DNA of 12,458 nt from JBPCPM01 sp050999155 (GTDB taxonomy: Bacteria; Actinomycetota; Thermoleophilia; Solirubrobacterales; 70-9), in NCBI GenBank assembly GCA_050999155.1, contig JBPCPM010000175.1, positions 1-12,458 of the forward strand, given 5' to 3'. The notes beneath the pieces were generated by a model, which was given only the letters and a program-made list of their open reading frames with translations, searched no databases and was not told where the DNA came from. A program made the translations under genes and the position numbers. Below are positions 1 through 7,823 of this stretch, piece by piece (within the stretch, counting starts at the first letter, position 1; the number at the start of each line of letters is the position of its first letter).

Positions 1-580
1 GCGCGCGATGGCCGAGCACGCCTGCGGTGGGGTGGTGGCGGTCGCACCCGGACAGGCCGCCCACGCGGTCCGCCTCGGCCTCGAGTCCGAGGGCGGGGAG
101 GTCGACCTCGGGGCGAACGTGCGCCTCGTGTGCGAGGCGCAGACAATCCGGGCGGTGGTCAGCGACACGTCGGTCCCGGCGGCCGCGACCCTCGCGGTGC
201 CCGGCACGTGCCGGTTCGGACGCTGGCGGCTGGAGGCCCGGCTGGTCGAGGCCCAGGAGCCGGCCGACGACCCCGACACCGCCTCGCTCGACGCCGACTG
301 CCTGCGCGCGCCGGTGCAGGTCCGGTCCTGGGCGCCGGGCGACCGGATCCAGCCCCTGGGGATGGCCGGGACCAAGACGCTCCAGGACCTGTTCACCGAC
401 CGCCACGTCCCACGCACGCTGCGCCGGTCGCTTCCGGTGGTGGTCGATGGCTCGGGCCGGATTGCCTGGGTGGCGGGCCTCACGGTGGCCGAGCCGTTTC
501 GCCTGACCGCCCAGACCGCTCGAGTCGCCGAGCTGCGTGCCCGGCTCGCGACCGGATCCGGCCCGCCCGAGAGCGCCTAG
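1..580 (+). CDS. tilS: tRNA(Ile)-lysidine synthetase TilS, C-terminal part (5' end outside window)
   Basis: TilS uses ATP to attach lysine to C34 of the CAU-anticodon tRNA-Ile, so that it reads AUA. Only the C-terminal part is present. The reading frame (codons from base 2) is open to the window edge, so the ATG at 8 is probably an internal Met and the PP-loop ATPase domain lies upstream. Recognition rests on the TilS C-terminal substrate-binding domain: 'RSWAPGDRIQPLGMAGTK', then 'LQDLFTDRHVP', 'PVVVDGSGRIAWVAGL' and a final 'EPFRLT'. The basic/aromatic 'R-x-W-x-x-GD-R' segment and the 'K-x-LQDLF' helix are the usual family signature. The stop TAG (578-580) sits 10 nt before hpt, the classic tilS-hpt pairing. 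The stop codon also forms part of the putative hpt -10 element. Confidence 0.93.
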   Translation, partial: RAMAEHACGGVVAVAPGQAAHAVRLGLESEGGEVDLGANVRLVCEAQTIRAVVSDTSVPAAATLAVPGTCRFGRWRLEARLVEAQEPADDPDTASLDADCLRAPVQVRSWAPGDRIQPLGMAGTKTLQDLFTDRHVPRTLRRSLPVVVDGSGRIAWVAGLTVAEPFRLTAQTARVAELRARLATGSGPPESA

Positions 581-583
581 ACT
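578..583 (+). promoter_or_regulatory. Putative -10 element of a leaderless hpt promoter (TAGACT)
   Basis: TAGACT fits the actinobacterial TAnnnT -10 form and ends 7 nt before the hpt ATG at 591. Transcription would then begin at or next to the start codon. No Shine-Dalgarno sequence is visible in 'cccgcca' and no clear -35 upstream. The element uses the tilS stop codon as its first three bases. This is inferred from the spacing and from the same arrangement at four other starts in the window. Confidence 0.45.
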
Positions 584-590
584 CCCGCCA

Positions 591-1142
591 ATGGCGAGCG
601 ACGCGCCCTCTGGGCAGCCCGGGAACGTCCTGATCACCGCCGAGCAGCTCGAGCAGCGCGTCGCTGAGCTTGGCGCCGAGCTCAGCGAGGCCTACCGGGG
701 CACCGACCTGTTGCTGGTCGGGATCCTCAAGGGCGCGGTCATCTTCCTGGCCGACCTGATGCGGCATCTGACCGTCCCGGCCGAGATCGACTTCATGGCG
801 GTGTCGAGCTACGGCGCCTCGACCGATTCCTCGGGCGTTGTGCGGATCCTCAAGGACCTCGACGTCCCGATCGAGGGTCGCCACGTGGTGATCGTCGAGG
901 ACATCGTCGACACCGGCCTCACCCTGAGCTACCTCGTGCGGAGCCTGCGGGCGCGGTCACCGGCGTCGCTGGCGGTCTGCACCCTGCTCGACAAGCCAGG
1001 CCGGCGCCGCGTCGAGCTGGAGATCGCCCACAGCGGCTTCGAGATCCCCGACGAGTACGTTGTCGGGTACGGCCTCGACGCCGCGCAGCTGTATCGCACG
1101 CTGCCCGAGATCGCCGTCTGGAACCCGGGACCGACCGCCTGA
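591..1142 (+). CDS. hpt: Hypoxanthine phosphoribosyltransferase
   Basis: This cytoplasmic purine-salvage enzyme transfers phosphoribose from PRPP to hypoxanthine (and usually guanine) to give IMP or GMP. The protein is 183 aa, normal for bacterial HPRT. Visible motifs are 'LVGILKGAVIFLADL' (about 42-56), the flexible-loop region 'VSSYGASTDSSG' (71-82), the PRPP-binding loop 'VIVEDIVDTGLTL' (100-112, with E103/D104 and D107-T108-G109), and 'LLDKP' followed by 'VVGYGLDAAQLYR' near the purine site. I chose the ATG at 591 because it follows the tilS stop directly and the domain begins soon after it. An in-frame start at 537 would add 18 residues that overlap tilS and look unrelated to HPRT. The tilS-hpt-ftsH order is common in Gram-positive bacteria and supports the call. 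Confidence 0.95.
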   Translation: MASDAPSGQPGNVLITAEQLEQRVAELGAELSEAYRGTDLLLVGILKGAVIFLADLMRHLTVPAEIDFMAVSSYGASTDSSGVVRILKDLDVPIEGRHVVIVEDIVDTGLTLSYLVRSLRARSPASLAVCTLLDKPGRRRVELEIAHSGFEIPDEYVVGYGLDAAQLYRTLPEIAVWNPGPTA

Positions 1143-1148
1143 GGCGCA

Positions 1149-1182
1149 GGTCCGGACCCGGCGCTCAGGCCCGGCGCCGGGC
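1149..1182 (+). terminator. GC-only palindromes after hpt, possible terminator
   Basis: Two perfect palindromes lie just past the hpt stop: GGTCCGGACC (1149-1158) and GCCCGGCGCCGGGC (1169-1182). They could fold in the hpt transcript and end it. No T-run follows, so this is not a textbook intrinsic terminator. In sequence this GC-rich such palindromes also arise by chance. Confidence 0.3.
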
Positions 1183-1217
1183 CGGCCGACTACCCGGGAA
1201 CCGATGCCGCACCCGGT

Positions 1218-1245
1218 TTGGGCGAGGAAATCACCCTGGTACGCT
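1218..1245 (+). promoter_or_regulatory. Candidate ftsH promoter
   Basis: TTGGGC (1218-1223), a 16-bp spacer and TACGCT (1240-1245) make a plausible -35/-10 pair in the 168-nt gap between hpt and ftsH. Transcription would start near 1252 and give a leader of about 60 nt before the ATG at 1311. The -35 matches only TTG and the -10 fits TAnnnT, so the call is tentative. A weak Shine-Dalgarno GAGG (1301-1304) lies 6 nt before the ATG. Confidence 0.35.
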
Positions 1246-1310
1246 GAACCTCCCCCTTTCGCAGGGATCCGAGCCATGCCTTCAACCCATTTCCAGCCCC
1301 GAGGCGCCCG

Positions 1311-3293
<1,983 letters not shown>

Positions 3294-3325
3294 GTCCCCG
3301 GTCGCGGCCGCACCGCCGGATCCGC

Positions 3326-3331
3326 GAGACT
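3326..3331 (+). promoter_or_regulatory. Putative -10 element of a leaderless folP promoter (GAGACT)
   Basis: GAGACT ends 8 nt before the folP ATG (3340), in the 46-nt gap after ftsH. It is nearly identical to the TAGACT before hpt. It may let folP be transcribed separately from ftsH. Readthrough from ftsH is equally possible, and the following 'ggtgg' could act as a weak ribosome site. Confidence 0.3.
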
Positions 3332-3339
3332 GGTGGCCC

Positions 3340-4221
3340 ATGGCCGCCGCCCGCGACGACAGCCGCCCGTCCGGCCTCCCACCCCTGAGGGTGGTGGACG
3401 GCCCGGCCCCGCCGCCGCTGGTGATGGGCGTCGTCAACGTCACGCCCGACTCGTTCTCCGACGGCGGGAAGTACCTCGACCCCGACGCCGCGGTCGCCCA
3501 CGGGAAGGTGCTGGCGGCCGAGGGCGCCGACTACCTCGACATCGGTGGCGAGTCGACCCGCCCGGGGGCCGACCCTGTCGATGCGGAGGCCGAGCGCGAA
3601 CGGGTCCTGCCGGTCGTCGCGGGCCTGGCGGGGGCCGGACCGCCCGTGTCCATCGACACCTCCAAGTCAGATGTGGCCGAAGCCGCCCTGGACCATGGCG
3701 CGGCGATCGTCAACGACGTGACGGCCTTTCGCGACGACCCCGAGATGGCCGCGCTGTGCGCGGAGCGCGCCTGCGATGTCGTCCTCATGCACATGCAGGG
3801 CGAGCCCCGCACGATGCAGGAGGACCCGAGCTACGGCGACGTGGTCGACGATGTCCGGGCGTTCCTGGCCGAGCGCATCGAGCACGCGGTCGCGGCCGGC
3901 ATCTCCGAGCAGCGGATCTGGGTGGACCCGGGGATCGGGTTCGGCAAGACCCTGGAGCACAACCTCGAGCTGATCCGGCGCCTCGACGAGCTGTGCGCGC
4001 TCGGGCGCCCGGTGCTCATCGGCGCCTCGCGCAAGCGGTTCATCGGCGAGCTGACCGGTCGGCCCACCGACGCGCGCGTGGCCGGCACGGTGGCGGCCCA
4101 CGTGGTCGCGCACGCCCGCGGCGCTCGGGTGTTCCGCGTCCACGATGTCGCGCCCCACGTCGACGCGCTGACCATCGGGCGGGCGGTCGCACACGGGCAT
4201 CCCGCCTTCCCGGCCGCCTGA
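3340..4221 (+). CDS. folP: Dihydropteroate synthase
   Basis: This cytoplasmic folate enzyme condenses 6-hydroxymethyl-dihydropterin diphosphate with p-aminobenzoate to give dihydropteroate; it is the sulfonamide target. The protein is 293 aa, an ordinary length. The TIM-barrel motifs are all present: 'MGVVNVTPDSFSDGG' (29-43), 'DIGGESTRPGA' (67-77), 'SIDTSK' (104-109), 'NDVTAF' (125-130), 'LMHMQGEPRTMQ' (149-160), 'DPGIGFGKTLEHN' (196-208), 'GASRKRFIG' (228-236) and 'RVHDV' (266-270). Asn33, Asp106, Asn125, Asp196, Lys233 and the final Arg/His are in the expected places. The first 25 or so residues are a non-conserved N-terminal extension. I chose the ATG at 3340 because of its position after ftsH. 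Actinobacteria commonly have folE between ftsH and folP; it is missing here. Confidence 0.97.
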   Translation: MAAARDDSRPSGLPPLRVVDGPAPPPLVMGVVNVTPDSFSDGGKYLDPDAAVAHGKVLAAEGADYLDIGGESTRPGADPVDAEAERERVLPVVAGLAGAGPPVSIDTSKSDVAEAALDHGAAIVNDVTAFRDDPEMAALCAERACDVVLMHMQGEPRTMQEDPSYGDVVDDVRAFLAERIEHAVAAGISEQRIWVDPGIGFGKTLEHNLELIRRLDELCALGRPVLIGASRKRFIGELTGRPTDARVAGTVAAHVVAHARGARVFRVHDVAPHVDALTIGRAVAHGHPAFPAA

Positions 4222-4232
4222 CGGGCCCCAGG

Positions 4233-4238
4233 TAGGGT
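4233..4238 (+). promoter_or_regulatory. Putative -10 element of a leaderless folB promoter (TAGGGT)
   Basis: TAGGGT (TAnnnT form) ends 6 nt before the folB ATG at 4245, inside the 23-nt folP-folB gap. The same bases hold AGGG, which could serve as a Shine-Dalgarno sequence 7 nt from the ATG. The sequence alone does not separate the two readings. Confidence 0.3.
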
Positions 4239-4244
4239 TGCCCG

Positions 4245-4691
4245 ATGGACGCCAACGGTCACGACCTCGACGCCGAACCGATCGGATCGGAGGTCCTGGT
4301 GGAGATCCGGGGCCTGTCGGTCTACACCCACCACGGTGTCACCGAGGCCGAGCAGGAGATCGGTCAGCGGCTAGAGTTCGACATCAGCTTCGACGTCCGC
4401 GACTGCGACGCGATCCTCACGGACCGCCTCGAGGACACCGTCGACTACGCCGAGGTCTGCGACATGGTCGTGCTCGCCGCGACCGAGCGCCGGTACCGCA
4501 CCCTCGAGCGGCTGAGCGGGGTCATCGCCCAGCGGCTCCGTGAGCGCTTTGGCTCCGAGGAGGTCCGCGTCCGGGCCTCCAAGCCCGAGCCCCCGCTCCC
4601 CGTCCCGGTCGATCGCGTGTCGGTGAAGGTGACCGAGTACCTCGACATCGACGAGCAGCTGGCGCCCGACGAGGACCTCGACGACGTCTGA
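4245..4691 (+). CDS. folB: Dihydroneopterin aldolase
   Basis: FolB cleaves 7,8-dihydroneopterin to 6-hydroxymethyl-dihydropterin and glycolaldehyde, the step before FolK. The protein is 148 aa, against about 120 for a minimal family member. The extra residues are about 15 at the N terminus and an acidic C-terminal tail ('DEQLAPDEDLDDV'). Family features are 'GLSVYTHHGVTEAEQEIGQ' (23-41) with the conserved Glu, 'TVDYAEVC' (65-72) with Tyr68, 'LERLSGVIAQRL' (87-98) with Glu88, and 'ASKPEPPLPVPVDRV' (111-125) with Lys112 as the probable catalytic lysine. Its stop TGA shares its last A with the folK ATG, so the two are likely translationally coupled. It fits between folP and folK as expected. Confidence 0.95.
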   Translation: MDANGHDLDAEPIGSEVLVEIRGLSVYTHHGVTEAEQEIGQRLEFDISFDVRDCDAILTDRLEDTVDYAEVCDMVVLAATERRYRTLERLSGVIAQRLRERFGSEEVRVRASKPEPPLPVPVDRVSVKVTEYLDIDEQLAPDEDLDDV

Positions 4692-5179
4692 TGGCCGGTC
4701 AGCCCGGCTTCCTCGGACTGGGCTCGAACCTCGGCGACCGGGAGGGGCACATCTACCAGGCCCTCGCGGAGCTCGCCGGCGACGAGCTCACCGTCGAGGC
4801 CCTCTCCGACGTCTACGAGACCGAGCCCCAGGGCGAGGTCCTCGAACAGCCCGACTTTCTCAACGCGGTCGCGCGCATCCGGACCACGCTGGACCCGTTC
4901 GAGCTGCTCGACCGGTGCAAGGCCGCGGAAGCCGCGGTGGGGCGGACGGCGGGCGGTCCCCGTCACGGCCCCCGTATCGTCGACGTCGACGTGCTGCTGC
5001 TCGGCGACACGGTGCTGGTGACCGATCGTTTGACCCTGCCGCACGCAGACCTCACCAACCGACGCTTCGTTATCGAGCCGCTGCTCGAGCTCGAACCACA
5101 TCTGCGGCTACCCGACGGCACAGCCCTGGCCGCCCGGCGCCCGGCGGTCGCCGACCAACCCGTCCGGCGCGTCCCATGA
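4691..5179 (+). CDS. folK: 2-amino-4-hydroxy-6-hydroxymethyldihydropteridine diphosphokinase (HPPK)
   Basis: HPPK transfers diphosphate from ATP to 6-hydroxymethyl-dihydropterin, making the FolP substrate. The protein is 162 aa, the usual size. Motifs are the N-terminal 'FLGLGSNLGDRE' (7-18), 'YETEPQG' (42-48) followed by 'QPDFLNAV' (53-60), the metal-binding 'RHGPRIVDVDVLL' (91-103, with D98 and D100), and 'LPHADLTNRRFVIEPLLEL' (116-134). The common 'R-W/F-GPR' reads RHGPR here. The ATG overlaps the folB stop by one base (TGATG), so no separate ribosome site is needed. The gene ends 9 nt before a strong inverted repeat that may end the fol transcript. Confidence 0.95.
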   Translation: MAGQPGFLGLGSNLGDREGHIYQALAELAGDELTVEALSDVYETEPQGEVLEQPDFLNAVARIRTTLDPFELLDRCKAAEAAVGRTAGGPRHGPRIVDVDVLLLGDTVLVTDRLTLPHADLTNRRFVIEPLLELEPHLRLPDGTALAARRPAVADQPVRRVP

Positions 5180-5188
5180 CCGCGCGGC

Positions 5189-5234
5189 CGAACCCAACGA
5201 AACCCTCGCCAGAAGGGGCACTTCGTTGGGTTCG
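5189..5234. repeat. Perfect 13-bp inverted repeat between folK and bioB
   Basis: CGAACCCAACGAA (5189-5201) and TTCGTTGGGTTCG (5222-5234) are exact reverse complements, separated by 20 nt. Inside that spacer CCCT (5203-5206) can pair with AGGG (5214-5217), giving a second short stem. The arms are clearly less GC-rich than the surroundings, so the match is unlikely to be a composition effect. The hairpin starts 9 nt after the folK stop, which suits a terminator, but no T-run follows. It also lies about 90 nt upstream of bioB, which suits an operator. It does not resemble the biotin-repressor (BirA) operator as I know it. The 143 nt from 5180 to 5322 hold no gene. Confidence 0.7.
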
Positions 5235-5305
5235 CGACGTGCCTCCGGCACCGCGTGGGGTCCGATACCGTGCAGCCGCCGGCGTCGCACCGAGCCCGCC
5301 CCTCC

Positions 5306-5311
5306 AGGAGG
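5306..5311 (+). promoter_or_regulatory. Ribosome binding site of bioB (AGGAGG)
   Basis: A full consensus AGGAGG lies 11 nt before the ATG at 5323. It is the best Shine-Dalgarno sequence in the window and fixes the bioB start, against an open frame that continues upstream across folK. bioB therefore has a real leader, unlike several neighbours. Confidence 0.7.
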
Positions 5312-5322
5312 TCCACCCGCAC

Positions 5323-6516
5323 ATGCCCCCGCTGATCAGCCGCGAAGAGGCGCTCGCCCTCGGAGAGATCACCGATCACGCCGAGATCGAGGCGCTGGTC
5401 GAGCGCGCGTGGAAGGCCCGCGTCGAGACGTTCGGTGACTCGACCGACATGTGCTCGCTGGTCAACGCGAAGTCGGGCGGGTGCGCGGAGGACTGCGGCT
5501 TCTGCGCCCAGTCGAAGTTCTCCGAGGCCGACACGCCACTGCACGCCATGATGGAGCCTGAGCAGATCCTCGAGCACGCCAAGGCCGCCGAGGCCGCCGG
5601 GGCCCACCGGTTCTGCCTGGTGACCCAGGGCCAGGGCCTGTCGCGCAAGGACTTCGGCAAGGCCGTGGAGGGGGCCAAGCTTGTGGCCGAGCACACCAAC
5701 CTCAAGCGCTGCGCCTCGGTCGGTCACCTCTCGCCCGAGCGGGCCAAGACGCTCAAGCAGGCCGGGGTCCAACGGGTCCACCACAACGTCGAGACCGCCC
5801 GCAGCTACTACCCCGAGGTATCGAGCACCGTGCGCTACGAAGGCCGGGTGCGGACGATCGAGGCGATCAAGGAGGCCGGCCTGGAGACCTGCGTCGGCGG
5901 CATCCTCAACCTCGGCGAGTCACCCGAGCAGCGGGTCGAGATGGCCTTCGAGCTGTCGGAGATCGACCCCACCTCGGTCCCGATCAACCTGCTGAACCCC
6001 CGTCCGGGCACGAAGTTCGGCGACCGCGACTTCATGGACCCGTGGGAGGCGGTGAAGTGGATCGCCATCTTCCGGCTGATCCTCCCCGGTGCCCTGTTCC
6101 GCCTCTGCGGTGGCCGGGTCGAGAATCTCGGCGAGCTTCACGCGCTGGCCGTCAAGGCCGGCATCAACGGGGTCATGCTCGGCAACTTCCTCACGACGCT
6201 CGGCTCCGAGCCCGAGGACGACCGCGCCATGTTCGAGCAGCTCGGGCTCAACGTGGCCCGCCAGCCCGACAACGGCGCCAACCCGCGGCCCGACAATCGC
6301 GACGGCTGGCTGGACGGCGACTCGCCTGATGGCATCGACGGCGAGCTGGTCGACCACCAGGACCAGGCGCCGTTCTGGGATCCGGCGACCCAGCTGCGCC
6401 ACCGCAAGAAGGCGTCGGTGCCGCCGCGTCCCGACGGTGCGCCGAACCGCTACCCCGAGGGGGCGGGCGATCGGCTGGCCCCGGTGGTCACCGTGCCGGC
6501 GCGGTCCAACGGCTGA
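5323..6516 (+). CDS. bioB: Biotin synthase (radical SAM)
   Basis: BioB inserts sulfur into dethiobiotin to form biotin, using a radical-SAM [4Fe-4S] cluster and a sacrificial [2Fe-2S] cluster. The protein is 397 aa. The radical-SAM cysteines are C54, C58 and C61 in 'GGCAEDCGFCAQS'. The [2Fe-2S] ligands appear to be C98, C130 and C190, with the conserved Arg in 'FRLCGGRVE' (259-267). 'HNVETA' (154-159), 'GGILNLGES' (192-200) and 'NLLNPRPGT' (222-230) are further family segments. The core ends near 'EQLGLNVA' (305-312). About 80 further residues follow, hydrophilic and rich in Asp, Pro and Arg ('DGWLDGDSPDGIDGE', 'PFWDPATQLRHRKK'), beyond the usual 320-350 aa length. The start is fixed by AGGAGG. 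bioB runs toward bioF, and the two are convergent. Confidence 0.96.
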   Translation: MPPLISREEALALGEITDHAEIEALVERAWKARVETFGDSTDMCSLVNAKSGGCAEDCGFCAQSKFSEADTPLHAMMEPEQILEHAKAAEAAGAHRFCLVTQGQGLSRKDFGKAVEGAKLVAEHTNLKRCASVGHLSPERAKTLKQAGVQRVHHNVETARSYYPEVSSTVRYEGRVRTIEAIKEAGLETCVGGILNLGESPEQRVEMAFELSEIDPTSVPINLLNPRPGTKFGDRDFMDPWEAVKWIAIFRLILPGALFRLCGGRVENLGELHALAVKAGINGVMLGNFLTTLGSEPEDDRAMFEQLGLNVARQPDNGANPRPDNRDGWLDGDSPDGIDGELVDHQDQAPFWDPATQLRHRKKASVPPRPDGAPNRYPEGAGDRLAPVVTVPARSNG

Positions 6517-6541
6517 ACGGCCTGACGGGGGTGGGTGGGAT

Positions 6542-6599
6542 CCGGACGGGACACACCCCAAACTGCGCCAACCGACTTGTCGGGTCGGGTCCCGTCCGG
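6542..6599. repeat. 11-bp inverted repeat in the convergent bioB/bioF gap, possible bidirectional terminator
   Basis: CCGGACGGGAC (6542-6552) is the exact reverse complement of GTCCCGTCCGG (6589-6599). The 36-nt loop contains a small hairpin, CCGA (6572-6575) with TCGG (6580-6583). It lies 25 nt past the bioB stop and about 100 nt past the bioF stop, between converging genes, so it could end transcripts from either side. No T-run is seen on either strand. The rest of the gap (6517-6695) holds no gene or RNA that I can recognise. Confidence 0.4.
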
Positions 6600-6695
6600 C
6601 CCTCCACACGCTGCGTTCGCTGCAACCGCCGGGTGGTACGGGCCCAAGGGCGCCAGCCGGCCGGGTTCTTCCGAGCTGACGGGCGGGTCAGGCGG

Positions 6696-7823
6696 TCAGC
6701 GTCGAGCCGGGGGCTGGACGGGGAGGTGCTTCAAGGCCTCGGCCAGGTGCGCTACCTGGTTGTCGGTGTGGGCGGCCGACAGCGTGATCCGCAGGCGCGA
6801 GGTTCCGTCGGGGACCGTGGGCGGGCGGATGGCCGGGACCAGCAGGCCCTCGGCAAGCAGGGTCTCCGACGCCCGCAACGCGGTTTCCTCGGCGCCGAGC
6901 ACGAGTGGCACGATCGGAGTTGGCGCGGCCGGATCGAGCCGGTCGAGGTGCCGGCGCAGCCGGGCGCGCAGCTGCTCGCCTTCGTCCGAGCGGCAAACCC
7001 GCAGGGCGGCAAGCGCCGCGGCGGCCGCGGCGGGCGGCAGCGCGGTGGTGTAGACGAACGAGCGCGCCGTGCTAACCAGCAGCTCGATCAGCGGCTCGGG
7101 CCCCGCGAGGTAGCCGCCGAGGGAGCCCAGGGTCTTCGACAGGGTCCCCATCCGCACGACCTCGCAGTCGCCCGGCAGCGGCGGCAGCTCGAACACGGCG
7201 TGGGCCTCGTCGACCACCAGCAGGGCGTCGTGGCGGGTGCAGGCGGCGGCGAGCTCGGTCAGCGGTGCCACGTCTCCGTCCATGGAGAAGACCGCGTCAG
7301 TCACCAGCACGGCACGGTCGGCGGCGGACAGCAGGCGCTCGGCGGCGGCTACGTCGGCGTGGGGGTAGACGCGGACGTCGCCCCGGGCCAGCCGCGCCGC
7401 GTCGATCACCGAGGCGTGGTTGAGCTCGTCGGAGACGATCGTCGTGCCTGCCCCGGCAAACACCCCCAGCGCGCCCATGTTCGCCTGGTAGCCGGTGGGG
7501 AAGACCAGGGCACGGTCGGTGAGCTTCCAGTCGGCCAGCTCGGCCTCGAGCTCGTGGTGGATCGGGCGCGACCCGGTGACCAGCCGCGACGCACCGGCCC
7601 CCGTGCCCCAGCGCTCGAGCGCCTCGTGCGCGGCGGCGATGGGGGCGGGGTGAGCCGAGAGGCCGAGGTAGTCGTTGGAGGCGAACGCCACCACGTCACG
7701 GTCCTCAGCGTCCAGGCGGCCGACGGGACCCCGCGCGTCGAAGGGGCGCAGCGTCCGTCGCAGTCGCTCGTCGGCGAGGGCGGCCAGTCGCTCGCGGCCC
7801 CAGGCGGTCCAGTTCCCGCTCAC
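6696..7823 (-). CDS. bioF: 8-amino-7-oxononanoate synthase (BioF-type PLP enzyme)
   Basis: BioF condenses a pimeloyl thioester with L-alanine to give 8-amino-7-oxononanoate (KAPA), the first ring-building step of biotin synthesis. The protein is 375 aa, near the usual 380-390. Features are 'FASNDYLGLSAHP' (47-59), 'GTGAGASRLVTGS' (73-85), 'HHELEAELADW' (89-99), 'FPTGYQANMG' (108-117), 'DELNHAS' (132-138), 'VFSMDGDVAPL' (178-188), the PLP site 'VVDEAHA' (203-209) and the Schiff-base Lys230 in 'GTLSKTLGSLGGY'. The Gly-rich segment that normally follows DEAHA (GVLGxxGRG) is replaced by a short 'VFELPPLPGD'. The GTG start at 7823 overlaps the bioA stop (GTGA, 4 bp), implying coupled translation. 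The related enzyme Kbl is less likely, because the gene sits directly after bioA. Confidence 0.9.
   Translation of the reverse strand: MSGNWTAWGRERLAALADERLRRTLRPFDARGPVGRLDAEDRDVVAFASNDYLGLSAHPAPIAAAHEALERWGTGAGASRLVTGSRPIHHELEAELADWKLTDRALVFPTGYQANMGALGVFAGAGTTIVSDELNHASVIDAARLARGDVRVYPHADVAAAERLLSAADRAVLVTDAVFSMDGDVAPLTELAAACTRHDALLVVDEAHAVFELPPLPGDCEVVRMGTLSKTLGSLGGYLAGPEPLIELLVSTARSFVYTTALPPAAAAAALAALRVCRSDEGEQLRARLRRHLDRLDPAAPTPIVPLVLGAEETALRASETLLAEGLLVPAIRPPTVPDGTSRLRITLSAAHTDNQVAHLAEALKHLPVQPPARR

Noticed and set aside
5264..5271. GATACCGT as a -10 for bioB
   Set aside because: TACCGT (5266-5271) fits TAnnnT, but no -35 lies at a proper distance and bioB could be reached by readthrough from folK; too weak to annotate.
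4915..5322. An N-terminal extension of bioB of 136 codons, overlapping folK
   Set aside because: The extension is Arg/Pro-rich, out of frame with folK, and AGGAGG marks the ATG at 5323 as the start.
6600..6695. A possible tRNA or small RNA in the bioB/bioF gap
   Set aside because: No cloverleaf, T-loop (GGTTCRA) or CCA end could be drawn; only short GC-rich pairings are present.
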